Shown here: positions 25,407 to 33,268 of the stretch, one piece after another | Numbering within the stretch: position 1 is the stretch's first letter | Layout of the letters: each line of letters begins with the position of its first letter | Made by a program: the position numbers and the translations under genes | Notes under the pieces: generated by a model | Database searches by the model: none | Told to the model about the DNA's origin: nothing | The model's input: only the letters and a program-made list of their open reading frames with translations | NCBI GenBank assembly: GCA_003660235.1 | Contig: QGON01000043.1 | Span: 1 to 36,356 of the forward strand | Source of the DNA: a bacterium endosymbiont of Escarpia laminata | GTDB lineage: Bacteria > Pseudomonadota > Gammaproteobacteria > Chromatiales > Chromatiaceae | DNA length: 36,356 nt | Direction: 5' to 3'

Positions 25407-27164
25407 ATGGCGCGGTCACGTATATTTCACCGCACTATGCCAAACCTGGAAATCACAACCCGACCCGAGACGTCAGCGATTGCACTGGTGACTCTGCATG
25501 CGGGCTACAGCCACTCCTCATTGGCGCTGCAGTCGATTGCCGCTTTCTGCCGCGACGAGCCTTTCTACGACGAGATCCACCTGTTCGAACCGCTTGTCAA
25601 TGTGAATCACCAACGGCTGATCGAATCACTGGTGGCGTTGGCGCCGGCGGTGATCGGGTTTTCGACCTATCTCTGGAATATCCAGGCATCCCTTAGACTG
25701 ACTCGGTTGCTGAAACAGCTTCTGCCGGAGTCGCTTTTTGTTTTCGGTGGTCCCGAAGCGGGACCGCGAGGCGCTGAGTTACTGGGCAGAGTGGATGCAA
25801 TCGATTTCATTGTGGACGGGGAGGGTGAAGCCGCTTTTCGTGATCTGGTGCGATGGCGTCTTTACGGTGAAGGTGATCTTTCAGATACATCGGGGCTGAT
25901 CTGGCGCAAAGGTGGAACGATAGTGATCAATCCGATTCGGATGCTGCCGGTGGAGGAGATTCCCTCACCGATTACCCTGGGTTTGACTGATTTCACCAAG
26001 CCACTGGTCTACTGGGAGACTTCCCGTGGTTGTCCTTATCGCTGTACCTTCTGTACCAGTGCCACCGACCGGCTGCGTGCATTTCCTGTAGAGAGGGTGG
26101 AAGCGGAACTACAGATATTGGAGGGGCTAGAAACCAAAACGGTGAAGCTGCTCGATCGCAGTTTCCATCTCGGAAAAAAGCGCACAGTAGAGCTTCTGCA
26201 ACGATTCGCGCATACACCGGAGAGCCTGCGTTTCCATCTGGAACTGAATCCGGACCGGATCTCCCTTGAGGCAATGGAGGTATTTCGCCAGGCAGTACCA
26301 GGGAAGTTCCAGTTTGAGATCGGACTGCAGACTCTGAGCGAGTCGGTGCTCGATGCCATCGACAGGCAGATGGATATCCCCAAGGCACTGGCGAATATTC
26401 GTGAGTTGGTCGAACTGAAAAAACACCCGGTTCATCTCGACCTGATCATCGGGCTGCCGGGAGAGGATGCAGCACAATGCAGTGACTCCCTGAACCGTGT
26501 ATTTCGACTCCATCCAGGCCATCTTCAGCTAGGCACCTTGAAATTGCTGCCCGGTACACCCCTACAGATGCAGGCGGGGCCATTGGGTTATCGTTGGGAC
26601 AGGGAGCCGCCCTATGAAGTGCTCTTACATCCAACGCTTACCTTTCAGGAACTATCGCGATTTAAGCTCTATGCGGAATTGCTGGAGCGTCTCTGGAACA
26701 GCGACTATCTGATCCATACTTTGATGTGGCTGGTACCGCGTTATTTTGACGATGAGATCGTCGCCTGTTTCAATGCATTGTTAACCACGACTGGCGAGCG
26801 ACTGGCGCGTGAAAATATGCAGCCCGACCGGTTATTCAGCCTGATCGCAGATTTCCTCCAACCCATGCTTGCAGGAGACCCGCTGTTGCGGGAGTTACTG
26901 CTCTGGGACTACAGCCGATTCAGTCTGGTTAATGGCAAGACGCCAACCTGGATCGCTGAGCATCTGCATGAGTGTGGAAAGTTCGTGGTGCAGGGCAGTC
27001 GCCGCAAACTGCCGATACTGTCACTCTCCAGCGAGGCGGCAGAAATCATCAGCCGCCGTGCCCTGGAACCGATTGCAGCAGGTCGTTATGCAGTCTGGCC
27101 GCGACAGCACAAAAAAGGCAAGCCGGTGGAGATCTTTGAGGTGCCTAAGAAGATTCATGGTTAG
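25407..27164 (+). CDS. B12-binding-domain radical SAM protein (DUF4080 type)
   Basis: The 585-residue protein has an N-terminal B12-binding-like Rossmann domain (about 25-150; GFSTYLWNI, FVFGGPEAGPRG). A radical SAM core follows, with C209, C213 and C216 in the CPYRCTFC motif binding the 4Fe-4S cluster. The C-terminal region resembles DUF4080. The usual cobalamin DxHxxG motif is not evident, so B12 binding is uncertain. ATG 25437 is an equally plausible start; neither has a strong ribosome binding site. It diverges from the envelope operon. Substrate unknown; relatives modify small molecules or membrane lipids. Confidence 0.85.
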   Translation: MARSRIFHRTMPNLEITTRPETSAIALVTLHAGYSHSSLALQSIAAFCRDEPFYDEIHLFEPLVNVNHQRLIESLVALAPAVIGFSTYLWNIQASLRLTRLLKQLLPESLFVFGGPEAGPRGAELLGRVDAIDFIVDGEGEAAFRDLVRWRLYGEGDLSDTSGLIWRKGGTIVINPIRMLPVEEIPSPITLGLTDFTKPLVYWETSRGCPYRCTFCTSATDRLRAFPVERVEAELQILEGLETKTVKLLDRSFHLGKKRTVELLQRFAHTPESLRFHLELNPDRISLEAMEVFRQAVPGKFQFEIGLQTLSESVLDAIDRQMDIPKALANIRELVELKKHPVHLDLIIGLPGEDAAQCSDSLNRVFRLHPGHLQLGTLKLLPGTPLQMQAGPLGYRWDREPPYEVLLHPTLTFQELSRFKLYAELLERLWNSDYLIHTLMWLVPRYFDDEIVACFNALLTTTGERLARENMQPDRLFSLIADFLQPMLAGDPLLRELLLWDYSRFSLVNGKTPTWIAEHLHECGKFVVQGSRRKLPILSLSSEAAEIISRRALEPIAAGRYAVWPRQHKKGKPVEIFEVPKKIHG

Positions 27165-27245
27165 GCGCGCAGGAAACAGGCCCAATCCATTTTACGTATC
27201 TGACCAAACAGCATATTCATTTTATGAGTCAGTGTTAATTTGCAT

Positions 27246-27755
27246 TCAGACGATTCTTTGTGCGCGACTTTTTCCGCCGGAAATCAGCCAACGTAATAAT
27301 TTAACCCACAAAGACCATTCTGAGACTGCCGGCGTAAGATTTAACCGCAGTTCAGCAAAACTGAGTGAATCTTCGATTAATGCATCATGCAATGGACAAA
27401 AGATCAGTGGCCACGATAGTTGTGCCATTCCATGGGTTTTCATTTTTAGTGTTTCACGTAGCTCGGTTTTATTATTTTCGAGTTCAACTACATCATAACC
27501 ATGATAACCATCAAATCCATTTGGTCCAGTAAAGCGGAAAACAATACGTTTACCAGTCACATACTCTTCCACAAAATAGCGAATTGGACCGTGTCCGCCA
27601 TTTGCAGATACGGACAATGGCTTATCGAATTTCATTCGAGGCCAAAGTTTATGGGGCCACAGTAAATCACTGTTTGAAGATAACGTATCCACTAAAGCAC
27701 CAATTTTGTCTGATGACACTTGATATGTGCGACTATGAATATTGGTGACTCTCAT
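27246..27755 (-). CDS. SRPBCC-like (START/polyketide-cyclase fold) protein
   Basis: The 169-residue protein has the strand/helix pattern of a SRPBCC domain: an N-terminal strand (NIHSRTYQVSSDKIGALVDT), a central Gly-rich region (YFVEEYVTGKRIVFRFTGPN) and a long C-terminal helix. The ELRETLKMKTHG strand fits the family. It probably binds a hydrophobic ligand, but none can be named. It is convergent to the radical SAM gene and AT-richer than the genes to its left, as is its upstream neighbour, hinting that accessory DNA begins here. Confidence 0.55.
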   Translation of the reverse strand: MRVTNIHSRTYQVSSDKIGALVDTLSSNSDLLWPHKLWPRMKFDKPLSVSANGGHGPIRYFVEEYVTGKRIVFRFTGPNGFDGYHGYDVVELENNKTELRETLKMKTHGMAQLSWPLIFCPLHDALIEDSLSFAELRLNLTPAVSEWSLWVKLLRWLISGGKSRAQRIV

Positions 27756-27789
27756 TACGTTCTTTGTTTACCGTTGTATTCAGTGTAAT

Positions 27790-28716
27790 TTACATGGAAA
27801 CGATGTGTATTGACTGCTCTTTTTTCTTACATTGTTCTTGCTGGTAGTCTTTTTTTGCGTCACTCACTGTTACAAACTGATCTGATGAAATCCAAGCCAC
27901 ACCTTCTATATTGCAATAAATAACGTTTCCATTCGCATCCTTTGGAAACCTATAAACCACTCCATCATCAACAACTTTCCAGTTCATTAGATCTAATCCA
28001 GCAACAAAAATGGCAGACGATTCTTGCGAAGCGATCGCTAACACATCATCACTATTGATATCTATTCCAGAATAATCAATAAATTCCAAAGTTCGTGGTA
28101 ACCTTATTGATGCAACATATTTCCATTTTTTCCGTTTCTTCTCGAATACCTTGATTCTGCCTGCTCCATAAATCTTACTTGCGGCCCCTGCGTCACAATC
28201 ATTGCCTTCGCATAAGGCGAGAATATATATATTATTGTTCTTAACCAGGGCAGTAATGCCTTCGAATCCTTTATTATTTTTCTGGAAGTTATATTTAAGC
28301 CACTTTTTCTTTTCCAATGAAAACTTATCATTTGCAATGTTTATTCGCGCATTCAACGCCCCGTTATTATCATTTGATTCCTCAATCAGATAAAACTTAC
28401 TGTTTACATTATCGTAAGTTATCCCTTCATAACCGATCCCCTTTGTTGCTGTGCCTAAGAGTTTTGCCTTGTGGAGGTCGGCGTCAATTCGAGCAACCCT
28501 GCTATGGTTATCAAAAACAATATAGAATGAATTATTTTCAAATATTACACCACTTGACTCATGGTGCTTTTCTTTGCTTTTATTTCCCAGAAGTTCATGT
28601 AAATATTTTTCATTTACAACATTCAATACGCTGCTTCTGATTGCATATTCTTCTGCGAAACAGCCGAATGTCGTCAAAATGCTCAACAAAGATACTATAA
28701 ATTTTTTTATCGTCAT
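27790..28716 (-). CDS. Secreted beta-propeller-like protein (SdiA-regulated/esterase-like type)
   Basis: The 308-residue product has a signal peptide (MTIKKFIVSLLSILTTFGCF, cleavage after FA). Three repeated blades end in an EGI/EGV motif: YEGITYD, FEGITAL and IEGVAWISSDQFVTVSD. This pattern is seen in SdiA-regulated and phytase-like propellers, often with calcium-linked function. Cys residues occur in CEGNDCD and near the C terminus. ATG 28716 was chosen to place the signal peptide. GC content is clearly lower than in the flagellar region. The family is a moderate guess and the role unknown. Confidence 0.55.
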   Translation of the reverse strand: MTIKKFIVSLLSILTTFGCFAEEYAIRSSVLNVVNEKYLHELLGNKSKEKHHESSGVIFENNSFYIVFDNHSRVARIDADLHKAKLLGTATKGIGYEGITYDNVNSKFYLIEESNDNNGALNARINIANDKFSLEKKKWLKYNFQKNNKGFEGITALVKNNNIYILALCEGNDCDAGAASKIYGAGRIKVFEKKRKKWKYVASIRLPRTLEFIDYSGIDINSDDVLAIASQESSAIFVAGLDLMNWKVVDDGVVYRFPKDANGNVIYCNIEGVAWISSDQFVTVSDAKKDYQQEQCKKKEQSIHIVSM

Positions 28717-28832
28717 GTTCGATCGCCTCATATTGATTGGCTGAATTTGTATCTTATTGGTACTCAATGGGTCTGTGGAGAAAATATTTCTTACGCTTTT
28801 TCTGATTCAGAAAATTACTCGCACTGTATGCA

Positions 28833-28841
28833 TTGTTAGGA
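28833..28841 (-). repeat. attC R'' half-core (left-most cassette)
   Basis: The minus strand reads CCTAACAAT at the end of the unknown membrane-protein gene, and its TAA is that gene's stop codon. I could not find a matching stem and R' core to the left, so the site is degenerate or truncated and marks the apparent left edge of the array. Confidence 0.45.
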
Positions 28842-29525
28842 GGCATTATTTGCAAGGTAATATTCAATGTATTTACCTGGAAGATCGTCCATTATATCTT
28901 TGATATGCAAGACTTCACCTGACTTTAGAGTAAGTGTAAGCTTCGTGAACACCATGCCTTTTATTGCCTCGCAGCTTTCGATAAGATTCAATGGAACTTT
29001 TATCGAATCATAATTGTTAGCTAGGATGCCTTTATCCAAACCAAAGCAATAGAAATGCGTGTTCGTTAATACATAGCTTGTTCTTACACCAGAATTGCGT
29101 GCATCAATAAGGTATTCATTTGGTCTCGGTGGAGCATCCTTAAAAGCAAATTCTAGTGCCGCCATGTTCGCCTGAAATGAAGCAGCGAATTCTTGATCAG
29201 TTTTATCATCTGCAACATTTTTAGGGTTCTCTCCGAAATATTCATGCAGCTCACCAGAAGCCCAAGCATTTTGTGTAGATCGAAAAAAATCACTAAGCAC
29301 CTCAATGCCTACTGATTCAGCCTTCGCGAATTTTTTGTTTGGGACTTGATTATCGGAATCGCCAAATTCCCGAAGGGTTGAATCCTTGAGCCTCTGGGTC
29401 TCCATGTTGCGAAGTATTGGTTTGAGTATTAAGAAATACAGACCAGCCAAGTAGAGAGGCCATACTGCTGGATACTTCAACAACAGCTCTGCCAATACAT
29501 GCCCTAACTCCATGAATTTATCCAT
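28836..29525 (-). CDS. Cassette-encoded membrane protein, unknown
   Basis: The 229-residue product has one N-terminal membrane segment (VWPLYLAGLYFLILKPIL) and a soluble remainder. Its last 100 residues read like a PH-like or small beta-barrel domain (RTSYVLTNTHFYCFGLDKGI, LTLKSGEVLHI), but this is a guess. ATG 29525 was chosen because AGGAGG lies 4 bases upstream; that ribosome binding site overlaps the R' core of the preceding attC. The stop TAA lies in the R'' core of its own site. No family recognised. Confidence 0.65.
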   Translation of the reverse strand: MDKFMELGHVLAELLLKYPAVWPLYLAGLYFLILKPILRNMETQRLKDSTLREFGDSDNQVPNKKFAKAESVGIEVLSDFFRSTQNAWASGELHEYFGENPKNVADDKTDQEFAASFQANMAALEFAFKDAPPRPNEYLIDARNSGVRTSYVLTNTHFYCFGLDKGILANNYDSIKVPLNLIESCEAIKGMVFTKLTLTLKSGEVLHIKDIMDDLPGKYIEYYLANNAS

Positions 29526-29532
29526 CTTGCCT

Positions 29533-29592
29533 CCTAATGTTGCCTTCAGCGGGGCAGGCGCGTTAGCGACTGCGTCCACTGGAAGGCCCTGT
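29533..29592 (-). repeat. attC site split by a group II intron
   Basis: R' (CCTAATGT on plus, 29533-29540), then arms GCCTTC and GAAGGC with bulged inner pairs, lead to GGCCCTGT at 29585-29592. The R'' core continues as TATGTG at 29804-29809 after the intron. Rejoining the two parts gives CCCTGTTATGTG, which closely matches the attC end at 36038-36050. Confidence 0.7.
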
Positions 29593-29803
29593 GTATGCCT
29601 GGCATGGGCATGAACTTATGGGGTGAAAGTCCCCTGTAGGAGAACCACTGTCGATGATCGGAAATGAGATGTATGGGACCCCCCTCTGTGGGTAACTCCT
29701 TTTATTCCCGTCTATTTGACACCAACTACCAGCCGGGGCCTGGTGCGGACCCGCATGCCAGGTGGTGTGGGGAGGGAGGGCTAGAGACCCTCCCTTACCC
29801 GAT
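29593..29803 (+). ncRNA. ORF-less group II intron in an attC site
   Basis: The 211-base element starts GTATGCC (close to the GUGYG intron start) and ends CCGAT (AY end). A domain V-like hairpin has arms CCTGG/CCAGG and TGCG/CGCA with a 2-base bulge (about 29738-29761). A domain VI-like stem GGGAGGG/CCCTCCC follows, with an unpaired A seven bases from the 3' end. There is no reverse transcriptase gene, and most of domains I-IV is missing, so it is an internally deleted copy. It lies opposite to the cassette gene, as known for attC-targeting (IIC-attC) introns. The intron's last base regenerates the neighbouring gene's stop codon. Confidence 0.65.
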
Positions 29804-30069
29804 TATGTGATTTGTGTCTTGAGAGGAAAACGCTCTGGGTGCTCGATAATTTCCTCGGTTAAATCAATATCCAATTCGGGCCAGTAAAAATGACCAGGCG
29901 ATTGCTCTTCAACATTTATGATTGATTTTATGGTTTGTTCTTTGAGCCACGGAAAATCATCGTATGACATAAATAGCTCCTTTTTATGGGCTAACAGCCA
30001 TACACCGTGAACAGATATATTTGCTACTTCAACCGCTGAAATGCTTTTTCCATGCGCTAATGAGCTCAT
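29803..30069 (-). CDS. DUF2442-like cassette protein
   Basis: This 88-residue protein resembles the DUF2442 family (VHGVWLLAHKKELFMSYDDF, then LDIDLTEEIIEHPERFP), small proteins usually encoded directly after a DUF4160 protein. The two genes overlap by 41 bases here. The pairing and size suggest a toxin-antitoxin-like module, but no activity is established for the family that I can cite. Its stop codon sits exactly at the intron/attC junction. Confidence 0.75.
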   Translation of the reverse strand: MSSLAHGKSISAVEVANISVHGVWLLAHKKELFMSYDDFPWLKEQTIKSIINVEEQSPGHFYWPELDIDLTEEIIEHPERFPLKTQIT

Positions 30070-30268
30070 TGTAATGCACCTCGATAAGTGACTCGATTTG
30101 TTTCAATTGTTTTCTTGAATGTTTGTAATTCTTTGCAAGCTCGATCTCTGGATCAAGCCAATATTTTGCCTCACCGTCTCCGGATATCACATGAACATGC
30201 ATTCTTTCTTCCTCTCTAGAGAAGAAGAAAAACCGGTAACCACCTTCTTTAAATACTGTAGGACTCAT
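30029..30268 (-). CDS. DUF4160-like cassette protein
   Basis: The 79-residue protein matches the DUF4160 pattern: YRFFFFSREEERMHVHV, AKYWLDPEIELAKNY and a C-terminal helix (QLKQIESLIEVHYNELISAW) ending in W. It overlaps the DUF2442 gene by 41 bases and the upstream small-protein gene by 4 bases, so all three are probably translated together from one cassette transcript. Confidence 0.8.
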   Translation of the reverse strand: MSPTVFKEGGYRFFFFSREEERMHVHVISGDGEAKYWLDPEIELAKNYKHSRKQLKQIESLIEVHYNELISAWKKHFSG

Positions 30269-30444
30269 ATTTTATTATGCAAATAACTATCAACGTAATC
30301 TATGCCTTCATATTCAATAGTCTTCTTACCATCAACTCGGCGCTTTCGATTGCTTTCATGTTTCGCATGTTTCTTGCGACCCCAATATGCGCCATTCCCT
30401 TTCTTTGAGCCAGCGTGTTCTGTTTTGCTTGCTTGGTTACCCAT
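30265..30444 (-). CDS. Small basic cassette protein, unknown
   Basis: A 59-residue, Lys/Arg-rich protein (GSKKGNGAYWGRKKHAKHES) with an acidic-aromatic C terminus. It overlaps the DUF4160 gene by 4 bases and is the first gene of the cassette. ATG 30444 (MGNQASK) was chosen; ATG 30456 adds four residues. Basic charge would suit nucleic-acid binding, but I recognise no family. Confidence 0.5.
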   Translation of the reverse strand: MGNQASKTEHAGSKKGNGAYWGRKKHAKHESNRKRRVDGKKTIEYEGIDYVDSYLHNKI

Positions 30445-30457
30445 AGTCCTTTTCACA

Positions 30458-30463
30458 CATAAC
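30458..30463 (-). repeat. attC R' half-core
   Basis: The minus strand reads GTTATG directly upstream of the small-basic-protein cassette. The rest of this attC was lost; a group II intron fragment starts 6 bases to its right. Confidence 0.45.
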
Positions 30464-30468
30464 GCTTA

Positions 30469-30603
30469 GCATGGGCATGAACTTATGGGATGAAAGCCCC
30501 CTGTAGGAGAACCACTGTCGATGATCGGAAATGAGATGCATGGGACCCCCTCTCTGTGGGTAACTCCTTTTATTCCCGTCTATTTGACACCAACTACCAG
30601 CCG
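30469..30603 (+). repeat. Group II intron 5' fragment, copy B
   Basis: Nearly identical to 29602-29735 of the intron at 29593 (four mismatches by eye over about 132 bases). It lacks roughly the first ten bases and everything from the domain V hairpin onward. At its right end, after CTACCAGCCG, the sequence switches abruptly to an IS3-family transposase remnant. Confidence 0.7.
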
Positions 30604-30656
30604 AGGGCAAGCGTCTACGATTTCGTTCACTGGTATAACGAAGAGCACCGTTGGGT

Positions 30657-30771
30657 ATTCTGGTCCAATCCGATCACCCATTCTGGATCATTCCGATCAC
30701 CTAATCTGGTTTTAACCGATCATTGATTCTGGTTTTATTCGATCACTTTTTCTGGATTTCCAGAATTGATG
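30657..30771 (+). repeat. Tandem 23-base repeats at the IS21 left end
   Basis: Five degenerate units of exactly 23 bases each contain TCTGG; the first four also contain CGATCA. They are the multiple terminal transposase-binding repeats typical of IS21 elements, not a CRISPR. Confidence 0.85.
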
Positions 30772-30858
30772 ATCAGAATGCCAGAATCTATCCCAACGCG
30801 TTGATTTAACTTAATTACTGCTAACCTTCGGGTATTTTTTACTCGGAGGAATCAGGCA

Positions 30859-32415
30859 GTGGCAAAAAAGAGGTTATTAATGCGTAAAATCAAAGAAATT
30901 CTAAGACTTCGTTATGAAGTCGGACTAAGTCTCCGGGGCGTGTCCCAGTCGCTTAATATCGGCTATGGTACGGTTACCGACTATATCAAAAGAGCTGAGC
31001 AAGCCGATCTCAACTGGCCCATTCCGAGCCACCTGGATGAACGTGATCTGGGACTTTTATTATTCCCCACACAAACAGTGACTGGGCAGCGCCGTTTTGC
31101 GGAACCCGACTTCCTGACCTGCTATAGCCACCTTAAAAAAAGCAAAACTGTAACTCGGCATTTACTGTGGCAAGAGTACCGTCAACAACATCCAAAAGAT
31201 GGCTATAGCTATGCACAGTTTTGCCATCGCTTCAAAGAGTGGCAGGGTAAGCAAAAACGCAGCATGCGCCAGATCCATATCGCGGGTGAAAAACTGTTCG
31301 TGGATTATGCCGGCCCAACCATGGAAGTCGTTAACCCTGACACTGGTGAGTTACGCACAGCACAGATCTTTGTTGCCGTACTGGGTGCTTCCAGCTACAC
31401 CTTTGCCTGCGCCCACTGGAGCCAGAAGTTACCTGACTGGCTGGATGCTCATGTTCAGGCATTGACTTACTTTGGCGGCGTACCAGAAATCATCGTGCCA
31501 GATAACTTAAAAAGTGCGGTGAGTAAAATACATCGTTATGACCCCGAGATTAATGCCAGTTATTTGCAACTGGCGGAGCATTATCAAACTGCCATCATCC
31601 CAGCACGCCCTCTGAAACCCAAGGATAAATCAAAAGCCGAGATTGGCGTGCAAGTCGTAGAACGATGGATCATTGCCAGACTGCGACACCAGCAATTTTT
31701 TACGCTATCGTCACTGAATCAGGCTGTCCGTTCATTAGTCGATGAGTTGAATGACAAGCCCTTCCAGAAGCTACCGGGTACAAGGCGTTCCCAATTCAAG
31801 CAACTGGATAAACCGGTACTACGTTCTTTACCTTCCAATCCTTATCAATATACGGACATCAAGCGTGCGCGTGTACACATTGATTACCACATTGAGTATG
31901 ACAAGCATTATTACTCAGTACCTCATCACCTGGTTAAACAGGAAGTAGAAGTACAGGTCTGCGATAACACGGTCGCGATTTACCATCATGGCCAGCGTAT
32001 AGCCAGTCACCTACGCAGTTACCGCAAAGGCACGCATACAACGCTACGTGAACATATGCCAGAAGCACACAAATCCGTGCATGACTGGTCACCTGAGCGC
32101 TTCCTGAAATGGGCGGATAACATTGGCTCAGAAACACGTGCAGTCATTAGCCTGTTGCTGCAACAAAAGCGCCACCCAGAACAAAATTATCGCCGTGTCC
32201 TGGCACTGCTGAGTAATGCAAAAAAATACGGTAATGAACGGCTCAATAATGCCTGCGGCAGAGCCTTGCTGATCAACTCCCCCACACGCAGCAGCATCGA
32301 GTCCATTCTTAAACAGGGGCTGGATAAAGTCGTTATAGAAACCGATGCAATGATGCAACAAGAGCTGGCATTAGACACGCATGAAAATGTGCGTGGTGCA
32401 GATTATTACCATTAA
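30859..32415 (+). CDS. istA: IS21-family transposase IstA
   Basis: This 518-residue transposase starts at GTG 30859 with GGAGG at 30845-30849. An N-terminal helix-turn-helix (LRYEVGLSLRGVSQSLNIGY) precedes the DDE core: D in KLFVDYAGPTMEV, D in EIIVPDNLKSAV and E in KSKAEIGVQVVERW. A C-terminal beta-barrel follows (VHIDYHIEYDKHYYSVP). IstA carries out strand transfer with the help of the ATPase IstB. No frameshift or internal stop is present. Confidence 0.96.
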   Translation: MAKKRLLMRKIKEILRLRYEVGLSLRGVSQSLNIGYGTVTDYIKRAEQADLNWPIPSHLDERDLGLLLFPTQTVTGQRRFAEPDFLTCYSHLKKSKTVTRHLLWQEYRQQHPKDGYSYAQFCHRFKEWQGKQKRSMRQIHIAGEKLFVDYAGPTMEVVNPDTGELRTAQIFVAVLGASSYTFACAHWSQKLPDWLDAHVQALTYFGGVPEIIVPDNLKSAVSKIHRYDPEINASYLQLAEHYQTAIIPARPLKPKDKSKAEIGVQVVERWIIARLRHQQFFTLSSLNQAVRSLVDELNDKPFQKLPGTRRSQFKQLDKPVLRSLPSNPYQYTDIKRARVHIDYHIEYDKHYYSVPHHLVKQEVEVQVCDNTVAIYHHGQRIASHLRSYRKGTHTTLREHMPEAHKSVHDWSPERFLKWADNIGSETRAVISLLLQQKRHPEQNYRRVLALLSNAKKYGNERLNNACGRALLINSPTRSSIESILKQGLDKVVIETDAMMQQELALDTHENVRGADYYH

Positions 32416-32434
32416 TCAAAACAGGGAAATTATT

Positions 32435-33193
32435 ATGCTTAACAATCAAACATTAGAAACAATGCGCCGCTTGAAACTTACCGGCATGGCTGATGGGCTT
32501 GAACAGCAACTGGCGCAGCCATCAACACATGATGAGCTTGGCTTTAGTGAACGACTGGCGTTACTGGTAGACCGGGAATCAACCTATCGCCATAACAATA
32601 AAATAAAACGTCTGCTTAAAGCGGCCAAACTAAAACTGCAGGCTAACCCAGCTGATATTGATTACAGTCATCCACGTGGACTCATGAAAAGCCAGTTCGC
32701 TGATTTACTGAGTACACACTGGATACTGCAACATCACAATGTACTCATCACCGGTCCCACCGGTTGTGGTAAAACCTATCTCGGTTGCGCGCTGGCAATG
32801 CAAGCATGCCTGCAGGGATTATCGGTTCGTTACTTTCGTATGCCACGTTTACTTGAAGCGCTAACTATCGCCCATGGAGATGGTCGTTTTACCCGGCTAA
32901 CCCAGCAACTGGCAAAAACGGATTTGCTGGTACTGGATGACTGGGGACTGGAAAAAATGAACCTGAGCCAGCGCAATGATCTGCTAACTATCATGGATGA
33001 TCGTCATGGTCTTAAATCCACGCTGGTCACCAGTCAGCTACCGACAACACAATGGCATAAAACTATCGGTGATGCGACGCTGGCAGATGCCATTCTGGAC
33101 CGTCTATTACACAATAGTCACAAACTAAAACTAAAAGGAGAATCGATGAGAAAAGTCATGAGTGAATTTACTGAATCCGATCACCCAGAGTGA
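32435..33193 (+). CDS. istB: IS21-family helper ATPase IstB
   Basis: This 252-residue DnaC-like AAA+ protein has Walker A GPTGCGKTYLG and Walker B LLVLDDWG. The N-terminal IstB-type helical segment (TLETMRRLKLTGMADGLEQQ) is present. It binds DNA and ATP and selects targets for IstA. ATG 32435 follows the istA stop by 19 bases, with AGGG upstream; ATG 32381 would overlap istA and is less likely. Confidence 0.95.
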   Translation: MLNNQTLETMRRLKLTGMADGLEQQLAQPSTHDELGFSERLALLVDRESTYRHNNKIKRLLKAAKLKLQANPADIDYSHPRGLMKSQFADLLSTHWILQHHNVLITGPTGCGKTYLGCALAMQACLQGLSVRYFRMPRLLEALTIAHGDGRFTRLTQQLAKTDLLVLDDWGLEKMNLSQRNDLLTIMDDRHGLKSTLVTSQLPTTQWHKTIGDATLADAILDRLLHNSHKLKLKGESMRKVMSEFTESDHPE

Positions 33194-33222
33194 TACCATC
33201 AGGCCCTTCGCGCTGGGATGGT

Positions 33223-33268
33223 TAAGTGATCGGATAAAACCAGAATCAGTGATCGGAATGACCAGAAT
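33223..33268 (-). repeat. Terminal repeats at the IS21 right end
   Basis: Two units with TCTGG and CGATCAC spacing, inverted relative to the left-end repeats, lie inside the right terminus. Confidence 0.75.

Noticed and set aside
29593-30603. Group II intron with encoded reverse transcriptase
   Set aside because: No reverse transcriptase or maturase frame exists in or near any of the three intron copies.
30521-30715. 64-codon plus-strand frame
   Set aside because: It runs across the intron fragment, the IS3 remnant in the wrong frame and the IS21 end.
30657-30771. Regular 23-base repeats suggesting a CRISPR array
   Set aside because: The repeats are contiguous without spacers, degenerate, and at the end of an IS21 element, where such transposase-binding repeats are expected.
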